64,000 bases of DNA, taken from Plenodomus lindquistii. Lineage: Eukaryota; Ascomycota; Dothideomycetes; Pleosporales; Leptosphaeriaceae. The DNA is taken from assembly GCA_025504975.1 (NCBI GenBank), contig JANUWI010000011.1, positions 868,001 through 932,000 of the forward strand, read 5' to 3'. This document shows positions 20,482 to 30,213 of this stretch, piece by piece. The stretch's first letter is position 1. Each line of letters begins with the position of its first letter. The notes beneath the pieces were generated by a model. It was not told the DNA's origin and did not search any database. It was given only the letters and a program-made list of their open reading frames with translations. The translations under genes and the position numbers were made by a program.

Positions 20482-21144
20482 ATGTCAGTCCAAACAAGAC
20501 CAAACGGAGACAGAACAATGGACGCACGCACCCGCTCCTCCAGCGCCAACTCCGGTATGTCTGAGTTACTCGACCCCTTGTGGCCCGATCTCCGCGCTAC
20601 AAATCGTCAGTTATACAACCACCTGCGCCGTGATCACAACCTCGACGACCAAACTGACGATACACAGGATCCCACCCAGTTATATGAACAAGACGATGCA
20701 GCACCTGCAATCTACCAGGATTTCTCGCTTCTGAACGGTTCCGCGGCTGGCGTTGATAGTACAGTTGATACGGTCTTACTTCAACAGGTTAAAATGGAGG
20801 GAGATTGTTCGTACCCCCTATACTGTGGTGAAGGTGGCTATGGCGATGCTCCTGGTGAGCAAGCACCCGTCGATTCCAACGCTGGCGAGGAGAATCTAGA
20901 CACAGACATAGAAGTGGACGAACACGCCCACGCTAACCAACATCCCGCAAATGCAACGTCTTCTTCTTCTTCTGCATGTCATTCCCGCACTCATGCACAG
21001 TGTTGTTTGCGCAGGGCGAATGCGGTACGGTATCGTCCTGCACAGCGTAACGGGCAACCATCCTCCTCCAAGGCGAAGCCGAAGCCGAAGCCGAAGCCGA
21101 AGCCGAAGCGGGTGGAGGAATGGCTGGATAATGTAGAGCAGTAA
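20482..21144 (+). CDS. Hypothetical acidic protein with Lys-Pro tract (220 aa)
   Basis: An ATG-initiated intronless frame. The protein is disordered: an acidic middle (many Asp/Glu), a Ser run followed by a Cys/His-rich patch (SACHSRTHAQCCLRR), then a (KP)n tract and the end RVEEWLDNVEQ. A short segment near residues 30-50 (PLWPDLRATNRQLYNHLRRD) may be helical. No family is recognised. The open frame, ATG context and clean stop support a gene, but conservation is unknown. Confidence 0.5.
   Translation: MSVQTRPNGDRTMDARTRSSSANSGMSELLDPLWPDLRATNRQLYNHLRRDHNLDDQTDDTQDPTQLYEQDDAAPAIYQDFSLLNGSAAGVDSTVDTVLLQQVKMEGDCSYPLYCGEGGYGDAPGEQAPVDSNAGEENLDTDIEVDEHAHANQHPANATSSSSSACHSRTHAQCCLRRANAVRYRPAQRNGQPSSSKAKPKPKPKPKPKRVEEWLDNVEQ
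21075..21110 (+). repeat. GAAGCC hexanucleotide repeat encoding Lys-Pro
   Basis: Six tandem 6-bp units (the last GAAGCG) inside the hypothetical acidic protein gene. The copy number could vary between strains without breaking the frame. Confidence 0.85.
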
Positions 21145-21523
21145 GCTTTCACTCAATTGAGTGGTTCTGTGGGGTTAGTAGCATGGCTTCTGATAACACT
21201 ATGGTGTTGAAGATGGTGTAATTGGTATATTGGTATAGTAAACAGTTATCTTTCTTGACCTTGCATTTCTTCTTTTTGGGGTACATGTCTGCGATGTATG
21301 TATATGTACTCGTGACCGCTTGCTTGTTGTGTAAGTTTTGGGCGATTTCTCGACGGCGTGTGTAATACACTTGTACGCTTGCTGAGATGCTGGACACGCG
21401 GCATGTGTACATTCATTGCTGAATTTCGGATTTCACTGGCATGAAAGGATGTTCATGGCATATTTCTCTCGAACACACTCTAGATTAGATGAACTCACCA
21501 CCGTCTTCCCAAGTCACCAACCA

Positions 21524-23865
21524 CTACACGAAATCAAATACATCGCCCTTCTCCCCCACCATCCTGCCCACCCTCTTACTCCCTACAACTCTTTCCAACT
21601 CCAATCTCTCCCACTTGCTAAAACACACCCTCACACTCGCCTCCGCCCGACTAACCTCGCCTCTCTCAGTACTCTTCCCCACAAACCCTAGTATCTCATC
21701 GTAAAACGTCGGGTTCTCCGGAACCCCGTAGAACACCACCCTCTTCACACCTCGGATATTATACCTGTGGAAATGGTGCGCACGGCCAGTGTACAGTAGC
21801 AACGAGTGTCGTCCATTCATGAAGTGCGAGCGTGCTTTGCGAACGTCGGTTGCGTCGGTGTATTCACTGATGGAGGCGTAGCTGAAGTCTGAGTCGACGA
21901 GGGAATTGCGGACGCGCACGAAGTCGAGGTATGAGGGTATGAAGACTAGGACGCCGGGGCCGCCCTCTGGTGTGCGCGGTAGGCGCGAGATAGAGGGGAG
22001 AATAGAGGTTGAGAAATACTTGAAGCGGGCGTCTGGGTCGGTGAGGTGGGAGGGCGAGTCGAAGCGTAGGAAGGTTTGCTTGATGCCGTAGGAGAGAGAT
22101 TCGATGAGTCCGGCTGTGTAGTCGTGTGTGTATTTTAAGCGCCCGGCTACGTTGCGCATGTGTTTGTTGTACAAGGTGTTGATTTTTGGGGTCAGGTAGG
22201 CGGAGAGGACAATGGTTTGGCGGAGGTGTCGTGCTTGGTCGTCGAGGTACCATGAGCGGACGCGGGAAAAGTCGCAGTCGTGAGGATCTTTGGGCTGCAG
22301 GTTTAGGTGGTCGAAAACGAATTCGGCGTGGTCCCAATTTTGCATGAGTGTTGCGTCGGCCTGTTCCATGATTGTGATTTCGATAGAGGAGAGGAAGTCC
22401 GAGTCGCGCTTTTTAGGGTCTCCGGATTCGATGGCGCGGCGGAGACCAAGAGTTGACGCGAGGATGATGTCGGAGTTGTAGAAGGTGGAGTAGAGCTTCA
22501 GTGTTTTCCTGGTCAGCTTGACGCCGATGCGAAACTCGTTTTCGTCGTTGCCTTCAAAGAGCTCGCGGAAGTCTGCGGGTTTGTCGTCCGAGAACTTGTC
22601 TTCGGGCTGGGAGAACGAGTCTAAAAATCTCTTCTTGTTTTCTTGCTGCTCAAAGTCGTGTAGCTTGGTAATGGAGTCGAGGACACGCACGCAAGCTTGT
22701 TTCGTCTCAAGCAAGAAAAGTATCTTTGGCCGTGTGAAGCCCTGATCGCGGTACTCAGCATCAACGTCGTCTGACGCAGCTGCTAGCTTGGCGTTGTTCT
22801 TGATGACTCGATCTCGTGTCATGAGGATGTGGTTGAGCGCATGGAGGCAAGTGATATCGCGGATGCGACCTGCATTTTGCACTGTCCTCGCCCCAAAGAG
22901 CAGGTCCTGGTAGTCGAAGATGGTGGGTGCAATGGCCTGCTCAAGATCGCTAAAGTTCCCAAGCACCTTCTGCGCATTGTCGACCAGTCGTGCTTTCAAA
23001 GTAACGTCGCGCGTGGTCCGTACTTTCCGCCGCTCGAGAGCTATATCATCTGCAGCTGGCACCTGGAGCACGCCTCTTCCTCCACCAACCTCCAGCTTCT
23101 TCGTTATCCATTGATTATCAGTTATTCGCTTCAATCGCACCGCCAACTCGTTCTCGTCCGGACTTGCAAAATGAGCATCAAAGGGATTATCTTCTATGCT
23201 GTCCAATCGCTGCTGTTTCACAGGGCCACCCAGTTCGTCGGCTGGCTCATCTTCATCAGCCTCTTCAGCCCCGTGCCCTCCGTCATTCGTCTCAGAGTCC
23301 CCGTCGTCTTGGCTTGGATGTCTGTCCCTTTCTTCTTGCGCTGGGGCCTCGAGTGGCACATCTTCTGGCCCTGGTACTTGATGGTGCAATTTCCGCTTCT
23401 TGCGGTTGGGTTCGTCTGGTGCATCGACGACCGACCTGAAGGCGGTACTTGGGGTCGAGGCGGCAAACGACTGTAGTAAGGTCGCGTATATATTCGAGGG
23501 CGGCTGGGCGTCTTCGGCGTCGTCGTCATCGTCGTCGAGTTCATCGGCCGACTCATCTGACGACTCTGACTGGCTGTGGTCCGACTCGGGCGGCTGGCGA
23601 TAGTCTGTGTTTCTTCTTGGTCATTAGTATACCGGTCACGACTACTCACTTGCGACATGCGTACTCACGAATCTTCGACTTGCTCTGCTGTTCTCGCTGC
23701 AGCATAGCCGCCTCTGGTTGCGCCGCCTGTTGCCCGGCCTCTTCCCATTGCACCACCGCGGCCTCCTCTGCCCATTGCGCCGCCTCTCGCACCGCCTCTC
23801 GCACCGCCTCTCGCACCGCCTCTTGCACCGCCACGAAAGCCACCGCGTCCTCTTATTGGCGCCAT
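21524..23865 (-). CDS. UTP25: UTP25, U3 snoRNP/SSU processome component
   Basis: Ribosome biogenesis factor of the nucleolar small-subunit processome, needed for early 18S rRNA cleavages. Exon 1 is 23865-23669 (phase 2). Exon 2 runs from 23615 or 23612 to 21524, giving 762 or 761 residues. Exon 1 encodes a glycine-arginine-rich tail with MAPIRGRGG and repeated G-A-R-G units. An acidic run follows, then IYATLLQSFAAS and the degenerate helicase-like core of the Utp25/DEF family, with FDYQDLLFGARTVQ, RKTLKLYSTFYNSDIILAS, GVLVFIPSYLDFVRVRN and LLLYTGRAHHFHRY. The branch site TACTAAT is perfect, but the best acceptor (CACAG, ending 23605) would break the frame; the in-frame acceptors are the tandem AAGAAG. 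Divergent from eIF3f. Confidence 0.92.
23781..23828. repeat. 12-bp tandem repeat encoding G-A-R-G
   Basis: Four units of CGCCTCTCGCAC (the last with one change) on the plus strand, read on the minus strand as Gly-Ala-Arg-Gly in the UTP25 N-terminus. Each unit is a multiple of three, so length variation would keep the frame. Confidence 0.85.
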
Positions 23866-24129
23866 TCTGTTTGGCAGTACTACCAGCACCCTCTCGACGT
23901 CTTCCTGCGCCGCCTCAATTCGGATGCGACGAGTGTGTTGTTCCCTCCAAGTCGCTGGCGGCCAAAAGTCTCCACCAGAAAATCAATCCCGGTGGTCCGT
24001 GCTAGCGAACGCACCTGCCCAGATTTCGAGCATAATATCAGCCCGCCCCACCACGTTCACCCTCTTCGACCCCCCCGAGCGCCTCTCCCACCCGGCACCC
24101 ACCTGTCGCCCGCCACCACGCCCGACACC
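23866..24129. promoter_or_regulatory. 264-bp bidirectional promoter region of UTP25 and eIF3f
   Basis: The two ATGs face away from each other over 264 bases, so both 5' leaders and core promoters must fit here. The eIF3f side is pyrimidine/C-rich and no TATA box is evident, as is common for growth-related fungal genes. Shared control of ribosome assembly and translation initiation is inference. Confidence 0.6.
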
Positions 24130-25281
24130 ATGGCCGAGAACGACTCCTTCCTGCACCTTGCGCGCCCGCTGGGGCCCGCGCCCGTGGGCACCCAGGCCTC
24201 GACTGCCCCGCTGAACGTCGCCATCCAGCCCCAGGTATGCGCCTGCACTGCCTTGACGGATACAAAACACCACTAACACTCCTCCCCCAGGCCGTCTTCT
24301 CCATCCTCGACCACTCGCTCCGCCGCCCCGCCGACCAGGAGCGCGTCATCGGCACCCTCCTCGGCACCCGCAGCGAAGACGGCACCGAAATCGAGATCCG
24401 CAACTGCTATGCCGTCCCCCACACGGAGACGGCCGAGCAGGTCGAGGTCGACATGGACTACCAGAAGCAGATGCTCGCCCTGCACCTGCGCGCCAACCCC
24501 CGCGAAGTCCTCGTCGGCTGGTACGCCACGAGCAGCGACCTCAACACCTTCTCCGCCCTCATCCAGAACTTCTACAGCCAGCAAGGCGACGGCACCTGGC
24601 CACACCCCGCCGTCCACCTCACAGTCTCCACAGTTCCCGGTCAGGACATTGAGTCGCGGACGTACATCTCGGCCCCCATTGGTGTGACTGCTGAGCGCGC
24701 CGCCGACTCGTGTCTCTTTATTCCCGTGCCCCACGAGATCAAGTACGGCGAGGCCGAGAAGTCTGGCCTCGAGCTCATTTCCGGAGCAAAGGACCGCGAG
24801 GACAGGTCACAGGAGATTCTCACCGATCTCGACTCGCTGGAGCGCGCCGTCACACACGTCCTGGACATGTTGGAGCGTGTAACAGACTACGTCAACAACG
24901 TGCTGGACGAGGAGGCCGAGCCATCATCAGCGCTAGGACAGTTCCTGATGAACGCCCTGAGTCTGGCACCCAAGGTTGAAGCCGCTGATATTGAGCGCGA
25001 CTTGTACGTTGGATCTGAGTCTACAGCATTTGGCATGCTTACTAACTTTCACCAGCAACGCCCACATCCAAGACGTACTCGTCGTTTCATACCTTGCCAA
25101 CACCATCCGTACACAAATCGACCTCTCAAACCGTCTGGCAACCGCAGCCCTCACAATGGGTGGAAGCGACGCCCTTGCTGGCGAAGGCCAGAAGGAAGGC
25201 GGCGACAACAGCAATCGGGGCAAGGGCGGCGACCGACGAGGCGGAGGCAAGGGCAGGCAACAAAGGCAGCAGGAAGCTTGA
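24130..25281 (+). CDS. eIF3f: Translation initiation factor eIF3 subunit F
   Basis: MPN-domain subunit of eIF3, which promotes 43S pre-initiation complex assembly in the cytosol. Three exons: 24130-24234, 24291-25003 and 25056-25281, 347 residues. Intron 1 is 56 nt (donor GTATGC, branch CTAAC, acceptor CCCCCAG). Intron 2 is 52 nt with donor GTACGT and a perfect TACTAAC branch. The MPN core spans roughly residues 25-160 (FSILDHSLRRPADQERVIGT, EVLVGWYATSSDLN). It lacks the JAMM metalloprotease signature, as expected for eIF3f. The helical C-terminal region includes the conserved DFNAHIQDVLVVSYLANTIR, created by the second splice. The last 45 residues are Gly/Lys/Arg-rich. The length fits the family. 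Confidence 0.95.
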
Positions 25282-26904
25282 ACGTGAAGATGCAGGGCAT
25301 GACCCCACAGGGTTGGGAATGGCGTTTGACTGAATACTTTGCCTTTGGGTGCACATTACGACACCCGGCGGCGAAAAAAACTGAGCAAATGCTTGGGAGA
25401 TTTATCGGCACAAAGCAGCATGATATGGTTGGTCGTTTGCAAACGACCAGACACGAAGAGATGTCGAGAGCACTGGAAACAGTTGCATGTGATTACGAGG
25501 CTCTATGTATCAATACTGCAGGCCGACTGAGCAAAGCAAAACAAGCATTAGACCGAGCACATCTTCTTCTTCTACGCAAAAGAGGAGCTCAGGAAATGAA
25601 ACATGTCAAATTCCAGCAATGGTGCAAATCGGAATGAATTCCCGTGAGATGAGTGTAATGAATTGAGTAGTGAGTTTATGCAAACACTATACTAACGACC
25701 ATCGCAGTTTTGAACAAGGTAGAGAGAGTACCAGTACCACAATATGCCAACACAGCAAGCCGAGCCTTCCTCCTAGCTACCTCTACCGCAATTCCTTACG
25801 ACCCCAGACGCAAAACCTCTTCGCGATCCTTGGCCATGACTTCCCATATCCTACTCTCCCCCTCCCCCTCCTTCTCCCTCGCCGTTTCCATCTCGCTACT
25901 CTGCACTTCCCCAATCTTAATCATCCCCCTCATCCATCCTGTAATCGACTCGAAATCCCAATCTACCACACCGTTAGTTATCCAAACCGATGACCACACG
26001 CGGCAAACATGCCGCCGCGTATGCCCATGGAAATTCAGTGAAGAACAGTACAAACGTACCTGGACCCCCCAGACTCCTGACTCATGTGTGAATACGGGTA
26101 TATACCGTTATGCCATTGTACCACGGGTATTTGGGGGGTGTGTCTCCGCCGTCGAGTGTGGGGTTGTTTTTGTTTGCGTACTTGCGGGCAAGGGGATGGA
26201 TTGTGTCGTTTATAGTGTAAGCAGCGACATGTTCACTTCTTGCTATACCACGACACGACGAGGAAGGAAGCGGGTTCATGATTCGACACTTGTGGAGGAG
26301 AGATTGCCTCACAGTATGTGGGCCTGTAGATTCTTGGGGCGGGGCGGGGCGGAAAGGTGGGTGGGTGAGGCATGGGTAAGGGTGTAGTGTTGTTATGGGT
26401 GTCTAGGTGATTCGTTCACTTTGATGTGATGGGAATTCAACATAGAAACGGGAGTTAAATACAGAGAAGATAGTCATGGCGACGATGAAAAGTCTGGGAC
26501 AGAATGCGTGGTTGCCTGGAGGATTGGTGAGGGAAGTTGGGTACGCTAGGGGTGAGTGGGATGCAGGGACAAGTCATTCGACTTGAGAGATTTTTGCTGA
26601 GAGTATGGATGTTAAAGATAGTCAATTGCTAATGTTATGTGGTGTGTATGGTGTTAGGTATCACAGTCTAGGGATACACTATATAAGAGCGAAGAGGCAA
26701 CAGCGAATTTTTCAGAGTCAGGGCATTTGGTTTTGTGTAGGCTGGGAGGTATATGTGGCTGCTCTGTAATGCATGTATGCATGCATGCGATTATACCTGC
26801 AGACAAGTGCATGAGTCTAGTTGATAGTTTTTCTTGGTAAACCATACATTTCTCACACCTCCTAGGAGAGACTCAATGTAATATCCACGATACTACCAGA
26901 TCTC
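25282..26904. other. 1.6-kb stretch with one doubtful minus-strand exon
   Basis: Mostly no coding signal. On the minus strand, a sequence ending at 25796 reads DWDFESITGWMRGMIKIG ... IWEVMAKDREEVLRLGS and stop, preceded by a good branch and acceptor (AACTAAC ... GTGGTAG, exon from about 25975). A donor-like GTACGT lies upstream after a short ATG frame (MSQESGGS), but the phases do not match, so no gene model works. It may be the last exon of a small gene, or chance. Confidence 0.3.
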
Positions 26905-27003
26905 ATACTGCACTATAACGTCTTCACTTCAACCCACACACCACATACAAAATTTATACTGCACTATAACGTCTTCACCCCGACTCACACACACCACATA
27001 CAT
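26905..27003. repeat. Tandem duplication, period 51 bp
   Basis: Two imperfect copies starting ATACTGCACTATAACGTCTTCAC at 26905 and 26956, each continuing into CCACACACCACATACA-like sequence. They lie just downstream of the acidic-protein gene, probably in its 3' region. Confidence 0.8.
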
Positions 27004-27057
27004 GAATCATAGTACATCATAAACCCTTCAATTCAATCAACGCGATACAAAAAGCTC

Positions 27058-27504
27058 CTATGACCCAGCGCGGGGACTACACCTAAACCGCGGACGTTCA
27101 ATCTTCCACTCTGGCCCATCGTCATAATCCGCTGGATCAAGGTCTGAGCAACACTCTTCCTCTTCCTCCTCCTCCTCCTCCTCCTCCTCCTCCTCCTCAT
27201 CCTCACTAAAGTCAATCAAGTCCTTCACTAACACCTCCTCCTCATCAAGGTCAATCAAGACCCTACTTTCCCGCTTCTCCCTCTCCCTCTTCTCCCTCAA
27301 CTCAACCTCCTTCTGCTCACGAGCGAGGATCCACTCCACCCACATGCGCTCTTCGGCGGACATGTAGGCTACGACTGTGTGGCATGTTAGTTTACAAGGT
27401 ACTATAGTGCAGTGGGGAGACGACGTACGGCATGGCCGGCCGGCCTTCATTGTGACTCTGTATTGTGGAGAGTGTGGGGTAGGTTTAGTGGTGCTGGTAT
27501 ACAT
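27058..27504 (-). CDS. Small acidic hypothetical protein with poly-Glu tract
   Basis: Two exons on the minus strand, 27504-27429 and 27374-27058, separated by a well-formed 54-nt phase-1 intron (donor GTACGT, branch AACTAAC, acceptor CACACAG). They encode 130 residues from the first ATG after the TATA box, or 112 if the ATG at 27450 is used. The second exon encodes a charged helix (SAEERMWVEWILAREQKEVE) followed by LIDLDEE and a run of about 17 Glu, then ends PRFRCSPRAGS. The Glu run is a (TCC)n microsatellite on the plus strand, at about 27154-27198. No family is recognised. A TATA box (minus strand, 27653-27646) supports expression. Confidence 0.5.
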   Translation of the reverse strand: MYTSTTKPTPHSPQYRVTMKAGRPCRTSSPHCTIVPCKLTCHTVVAYMSAEERMWVEWILAREQKEVELREKREREKRESRVLIDLDEEEVLVKDLIDFSEDEEEEEEEEEEEEEEECCSDLDPADYDDGPEWKIERPRFRCSPRAGS

Positions 27505-27600
27505 TGTGTTGTAGTGTGGAGACTGTGGTGTGGTTGTGGTGGTGTGAGTATATGTTACGTTGCACTGTGGAGACTGCAATGTAGTGTGTGTGTGTGTGTG
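27461..27600. repeat. Minisatellite-like units and a GT microsatellite
   Basis: Three diverged units of about 20 bases (core TGTGGAGA[C/G]TG) start near 27461, 27511 and 27562, i.e. at about 50-base spacing. They are followed by a (GT)n run ending at 27600. The units overlap the first exon and leader of the acidic-protein gene. Confidence 0.65.
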
Positions 27601-27645
27601 GATGTGGGAAGATTGGATAATGGATGGAGGAGAGGGGTAGGGCTA

Positions 27646-27653
27646 CTTTTATA
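27646..27653 (-). promoter_or_regulatory. TATA box (minus strand)
   Basis: TATAAAAG on the minus strand, 142 bases upstream of the first ATG at 27504. Transcription would start near 27620. Confidence 0.5.
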
Positions 27654-27896
27654 GAGGGAGTTGGAATATATTCTTTGGAGGTGTTAGTGTGGTTATTGGT
27701 GGGTAATGTCTTATGTGGCCAGATGAATATATTTTGTGAATATTCCCTATCGTGCAATATTGGGAACCACTCTTCCCAGCCTCTGTCTCGCGCTAATTAT
27801 GGTCATGAGCACTTCATCGACCAAAGTAGCAAGTAGAGGCAAGAGCGCAAGTGTAAGAAGGACACTGACAATCCATGGCGAACAAAACCTCGCCCA

Positions 27897-28433
27897 TCAT
27901 CCGCTACGCACCGTACTCGCATCATCCCCACCCCCATCCGCAACCTTCTTCTTCTTTTTCTTCTTCCTCGGCTCGGCATCGCCCTCTCCTCCAGCCCCAG
28001 AATCCACAACCTTCTTCGGCCGTCCCATCTTCGGACCGCCCTCCGCACCATCGGCCGCCTCGCCCTTGTCCGCCATGACAGCACCCTCATCCGTGTCAAA
28101 CGCCTTACGCTTGCGCTTGAGTTCCTTGTCCGTCTCCAGCATCTCGCTCACTCGGCCGAGTTTGCCTGTGTCACGGCGCAGCATGAATTTGAAGTCGTCG
28201 AGCTTGATTTTGGCGCGGCGAGCGTGGTGCGCGACCGAGGCCGCTTCATGGCAGGTTTCGATAATGTAGTCGGTTATGATTTCGTCGAGGACGCGCACGG
28301 TTTCTGGAAGGGGGTAGTCATTGTCGCCAAAGGCAAGGAGGAAGGCTTCTACTGAGGCAGGGGTTAGGAGCGTCTCGGAGGCGGAGTTGTGGGTGCGATT
28401 TAGAGGCGCGCGTGGCAGTGGTGGTGGAGCCAT
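27897..28433 (-). CDS. TAF13: TAF13, TFIID subunit 13
   Basis: An intronless 178-residue gene. TAF13 pairs with TAF11 through a histone fold within TFIID and supports RNA polymerase II initiation in the nucleus. The histone fold is at about residues 22-105: VEAFLLAFGDNDYPLPETV, VLDEIITDYIIETCHEA, AKIKLDDFKFMLRRDTGKL. The start is the first ATG (28433-28431); the longer open frame upstream lacks an ATG. The C-terminal 60 residues are charged and low complexity, with an MGRPKKV AT-hook-like element and a poly-Lys run, and could aid nuclear targeting. The C-terminal extension makes it longer than the minimal fold. Divergent from KSH1. Confidence 0.9.
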   Translation of the reverse strand: MAPPPLPRAPLNRTHNSASETLLTPASVEAFLLAFGDNDYPLPETVRVLDEIITDYIIETCHEAASVAHHARRAKIKLDDFKFMLRRDTGKLGRVSEMLETDKELKRKRKAFDTDEGAVMADKGEAADGAEGGPKMGRPKKVVDSGAGGEGDAEPRKKKKKKKVADGGGDDASTVRSG

Positions 28434-29134
28434 AGTACGATTGGGTTTGTGGGGTGGATATTGTAAGGAGTTCGGTAGTTGGAGTAGAAGTTGCAAAGAG
28501 CACTTGAGCGCAGGGCTGAGTAGACGAAAGGAAAGAGCGGTCGAGTGACGGGAAGGCGCGGCGCAAACACTCGAACCTTGGGTGAAGGTCCAATCTCACT
28601 TACAATCTTGCGTGGGAAATTGCTGGCCCTTCTGGCGCAACCGCATTCGTGGTTCCGTCATGATGTGCTGGTCTTTCCACACCTACGGACGCTCTCCCAA
28701 TTGGCTGAGTTTGCGCCGTCTCTGTTCCTGCAACTGTCGGGTGGTTTGGGCCAGTCGCGTGCCGTCGCGGTCGCGTCGCAGATGCTATACCAACAAGCGC
28801 AAGAGTGTCACTGGGAGCGATGGACGGAAGGCGTGGACAAGGTAAAGCAATGTCGTATGAGATGTGAGGTGTGAAGTGCAAGGTGCAAAGAAGGCTAGAC
28901 GCGCCTGTGCTCGTACTATGGCTGCATACAATGACGATCCTCCCCATTGCGGAGATGCCGCACGGGCCGTTGAAACCGCGTGCATCGGCGTGAATGATTT
29001 TCCCCACCGAACCGCGGATGCGCGACGACGACACGTTGACATCGCGGAACGAAGGCATCACCGGCAGCAGAGTGAGAGAACTGGTCTATAACCACACATA
29101 CCTCAGAGCCACTCCGCATCGAAGAGCCGCCATC
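28434..29134. other. 700-bp divergent upstream region of TAF13 and KSH1
   Basis: No coding region supported. Several GC-rich shadow frames are present. It should contain the promoters of both divergent genes; I see no clear TATA box. Confidence 0.45.
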
Positions 29135-29459
29135 ATGGTACCACCTCCCCTCGCTTCCATGTTCAAGAAAGAGCCTTGCTAACAGGCCTGCAGACAGCGC
29201 TATTCAACTTCCAATCTCTCCTCCTCGTCATCCTCCTCACAATCTGCACATCGACATACGCACACTCGCTATCACCCGGAGTGATAGACCGCAACAAGGA
29301 CAACTACTTTGTCTCTCCCTTCTGGAAGGCGGCACGTGTGGGAGAGAGGCTGAGTCCGTACGTGAGCATCGCTTGCGTTATCATGGCTGTAAGTAGTGTC
29401 TATGGGGGGTTTGGGGAAACTGTACTGATTGTGTTCAGGCGCTTGAGTTCATGGCATGA
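29135..29459 (+). CDS. KSH1: KSH1/kish, early secretory pathway membrane protein
   Basis: Three exons: 29135-29137 (ATG only), 29194-29388 and 29439-29459, giving 72 residues, the length I expect for Ksh1. Introns: 56 nt with donor GTACCA, branch TGCTAAC and acceptor CTGCAG; and 50 nt with donor GTAAGT, branch ACTGAT and acceptor TTCAG. The family core is clear: TALFNFQSLLLVILLTICT (membrane segment 1 after a short N-tail), FWKAARVGERLSPYVSIACV (second hydrophobic region), ending ALEFMA. Kish proteins are small, essential early-Golgi/ER membrane proteins required for secretion. The first exon provides only the initiator codon and 5' leader, so simple frame finding misses the true start. Confidence 0.93.
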
Positions 29460-30213
29460 GATTGACAGCTGTCGTCATCATGGTTGCTATTGCCAGGCAG
29501 AGCGAAAGCCGACGTTAGGAACTTCAAGCGAGGCGTTATCGGCGTTCTGGTATTTGTAGTGTACAGGATGTGATGATTATATCAGAGTTGGGAATGTCAC
29601 CTGCCCATTACCAAGAGTGCATACATAATACGTGGCCCGACAGCGGATTGTATCTATTGAAGAATACGATTGTACTCTGTTTTCAAGTTCTCGTGACATT
29701 ATAGATATATACAACAACGAACCGTTATGTTCATTGATTTTGTTTGAACCCGTAGAGGTCTAGTGTCCAATGTCGGCACACGAATACAGTGTACCAGCAC
29801 CTCAGTCTAAGCACCCCCAGGTTCCCCCACCATAACAGCGTTCCAATACAAGAGGTGATAATACACGACGTTTCCAGCGCCTACAAGAATACCTATAGAG
29901 GTAAACGTGAGAGATGAGATTTTCGGACATATTTTGGCGCTCGTAAGAAGAAATGGTGAAAACACAGCCACCTGTCACTCAAGCTGGGGAAAAGCTTGTA
30001 CCAACAGTAAATGACCAAATACACCGTTTAAAATCGTTGCTGACAGGGTGTATCATAAAAGACAAACAGCCAGGCCGAGAAAAAGATGAAGGAACAGTTC
30101 TATACCGCAAGAATGGGTGGAAGAACAAAAGCACGACAGCAGAAACGGAAAGTAACCAAATAGAGCATGTGCAGCCGGAAACAGGGGGCCCGAATCAACT
30201 TGCCCATACCGCC
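29460..30213. other. Intergenic stretch
   Basis: AT-richer 3' flanks of KSH1 and of the convergent AHC1-like gene. An open frame beginning at 29953 runs into the antisense of that gene and is not supported. Confidence 0.4.

Noticed and set aside
22829..23476. 215-codon plus-strand frame with hydrophobic stretches
   Set aside because: Antisense of UTP25, whose minus-strand reading is clearly conserved.
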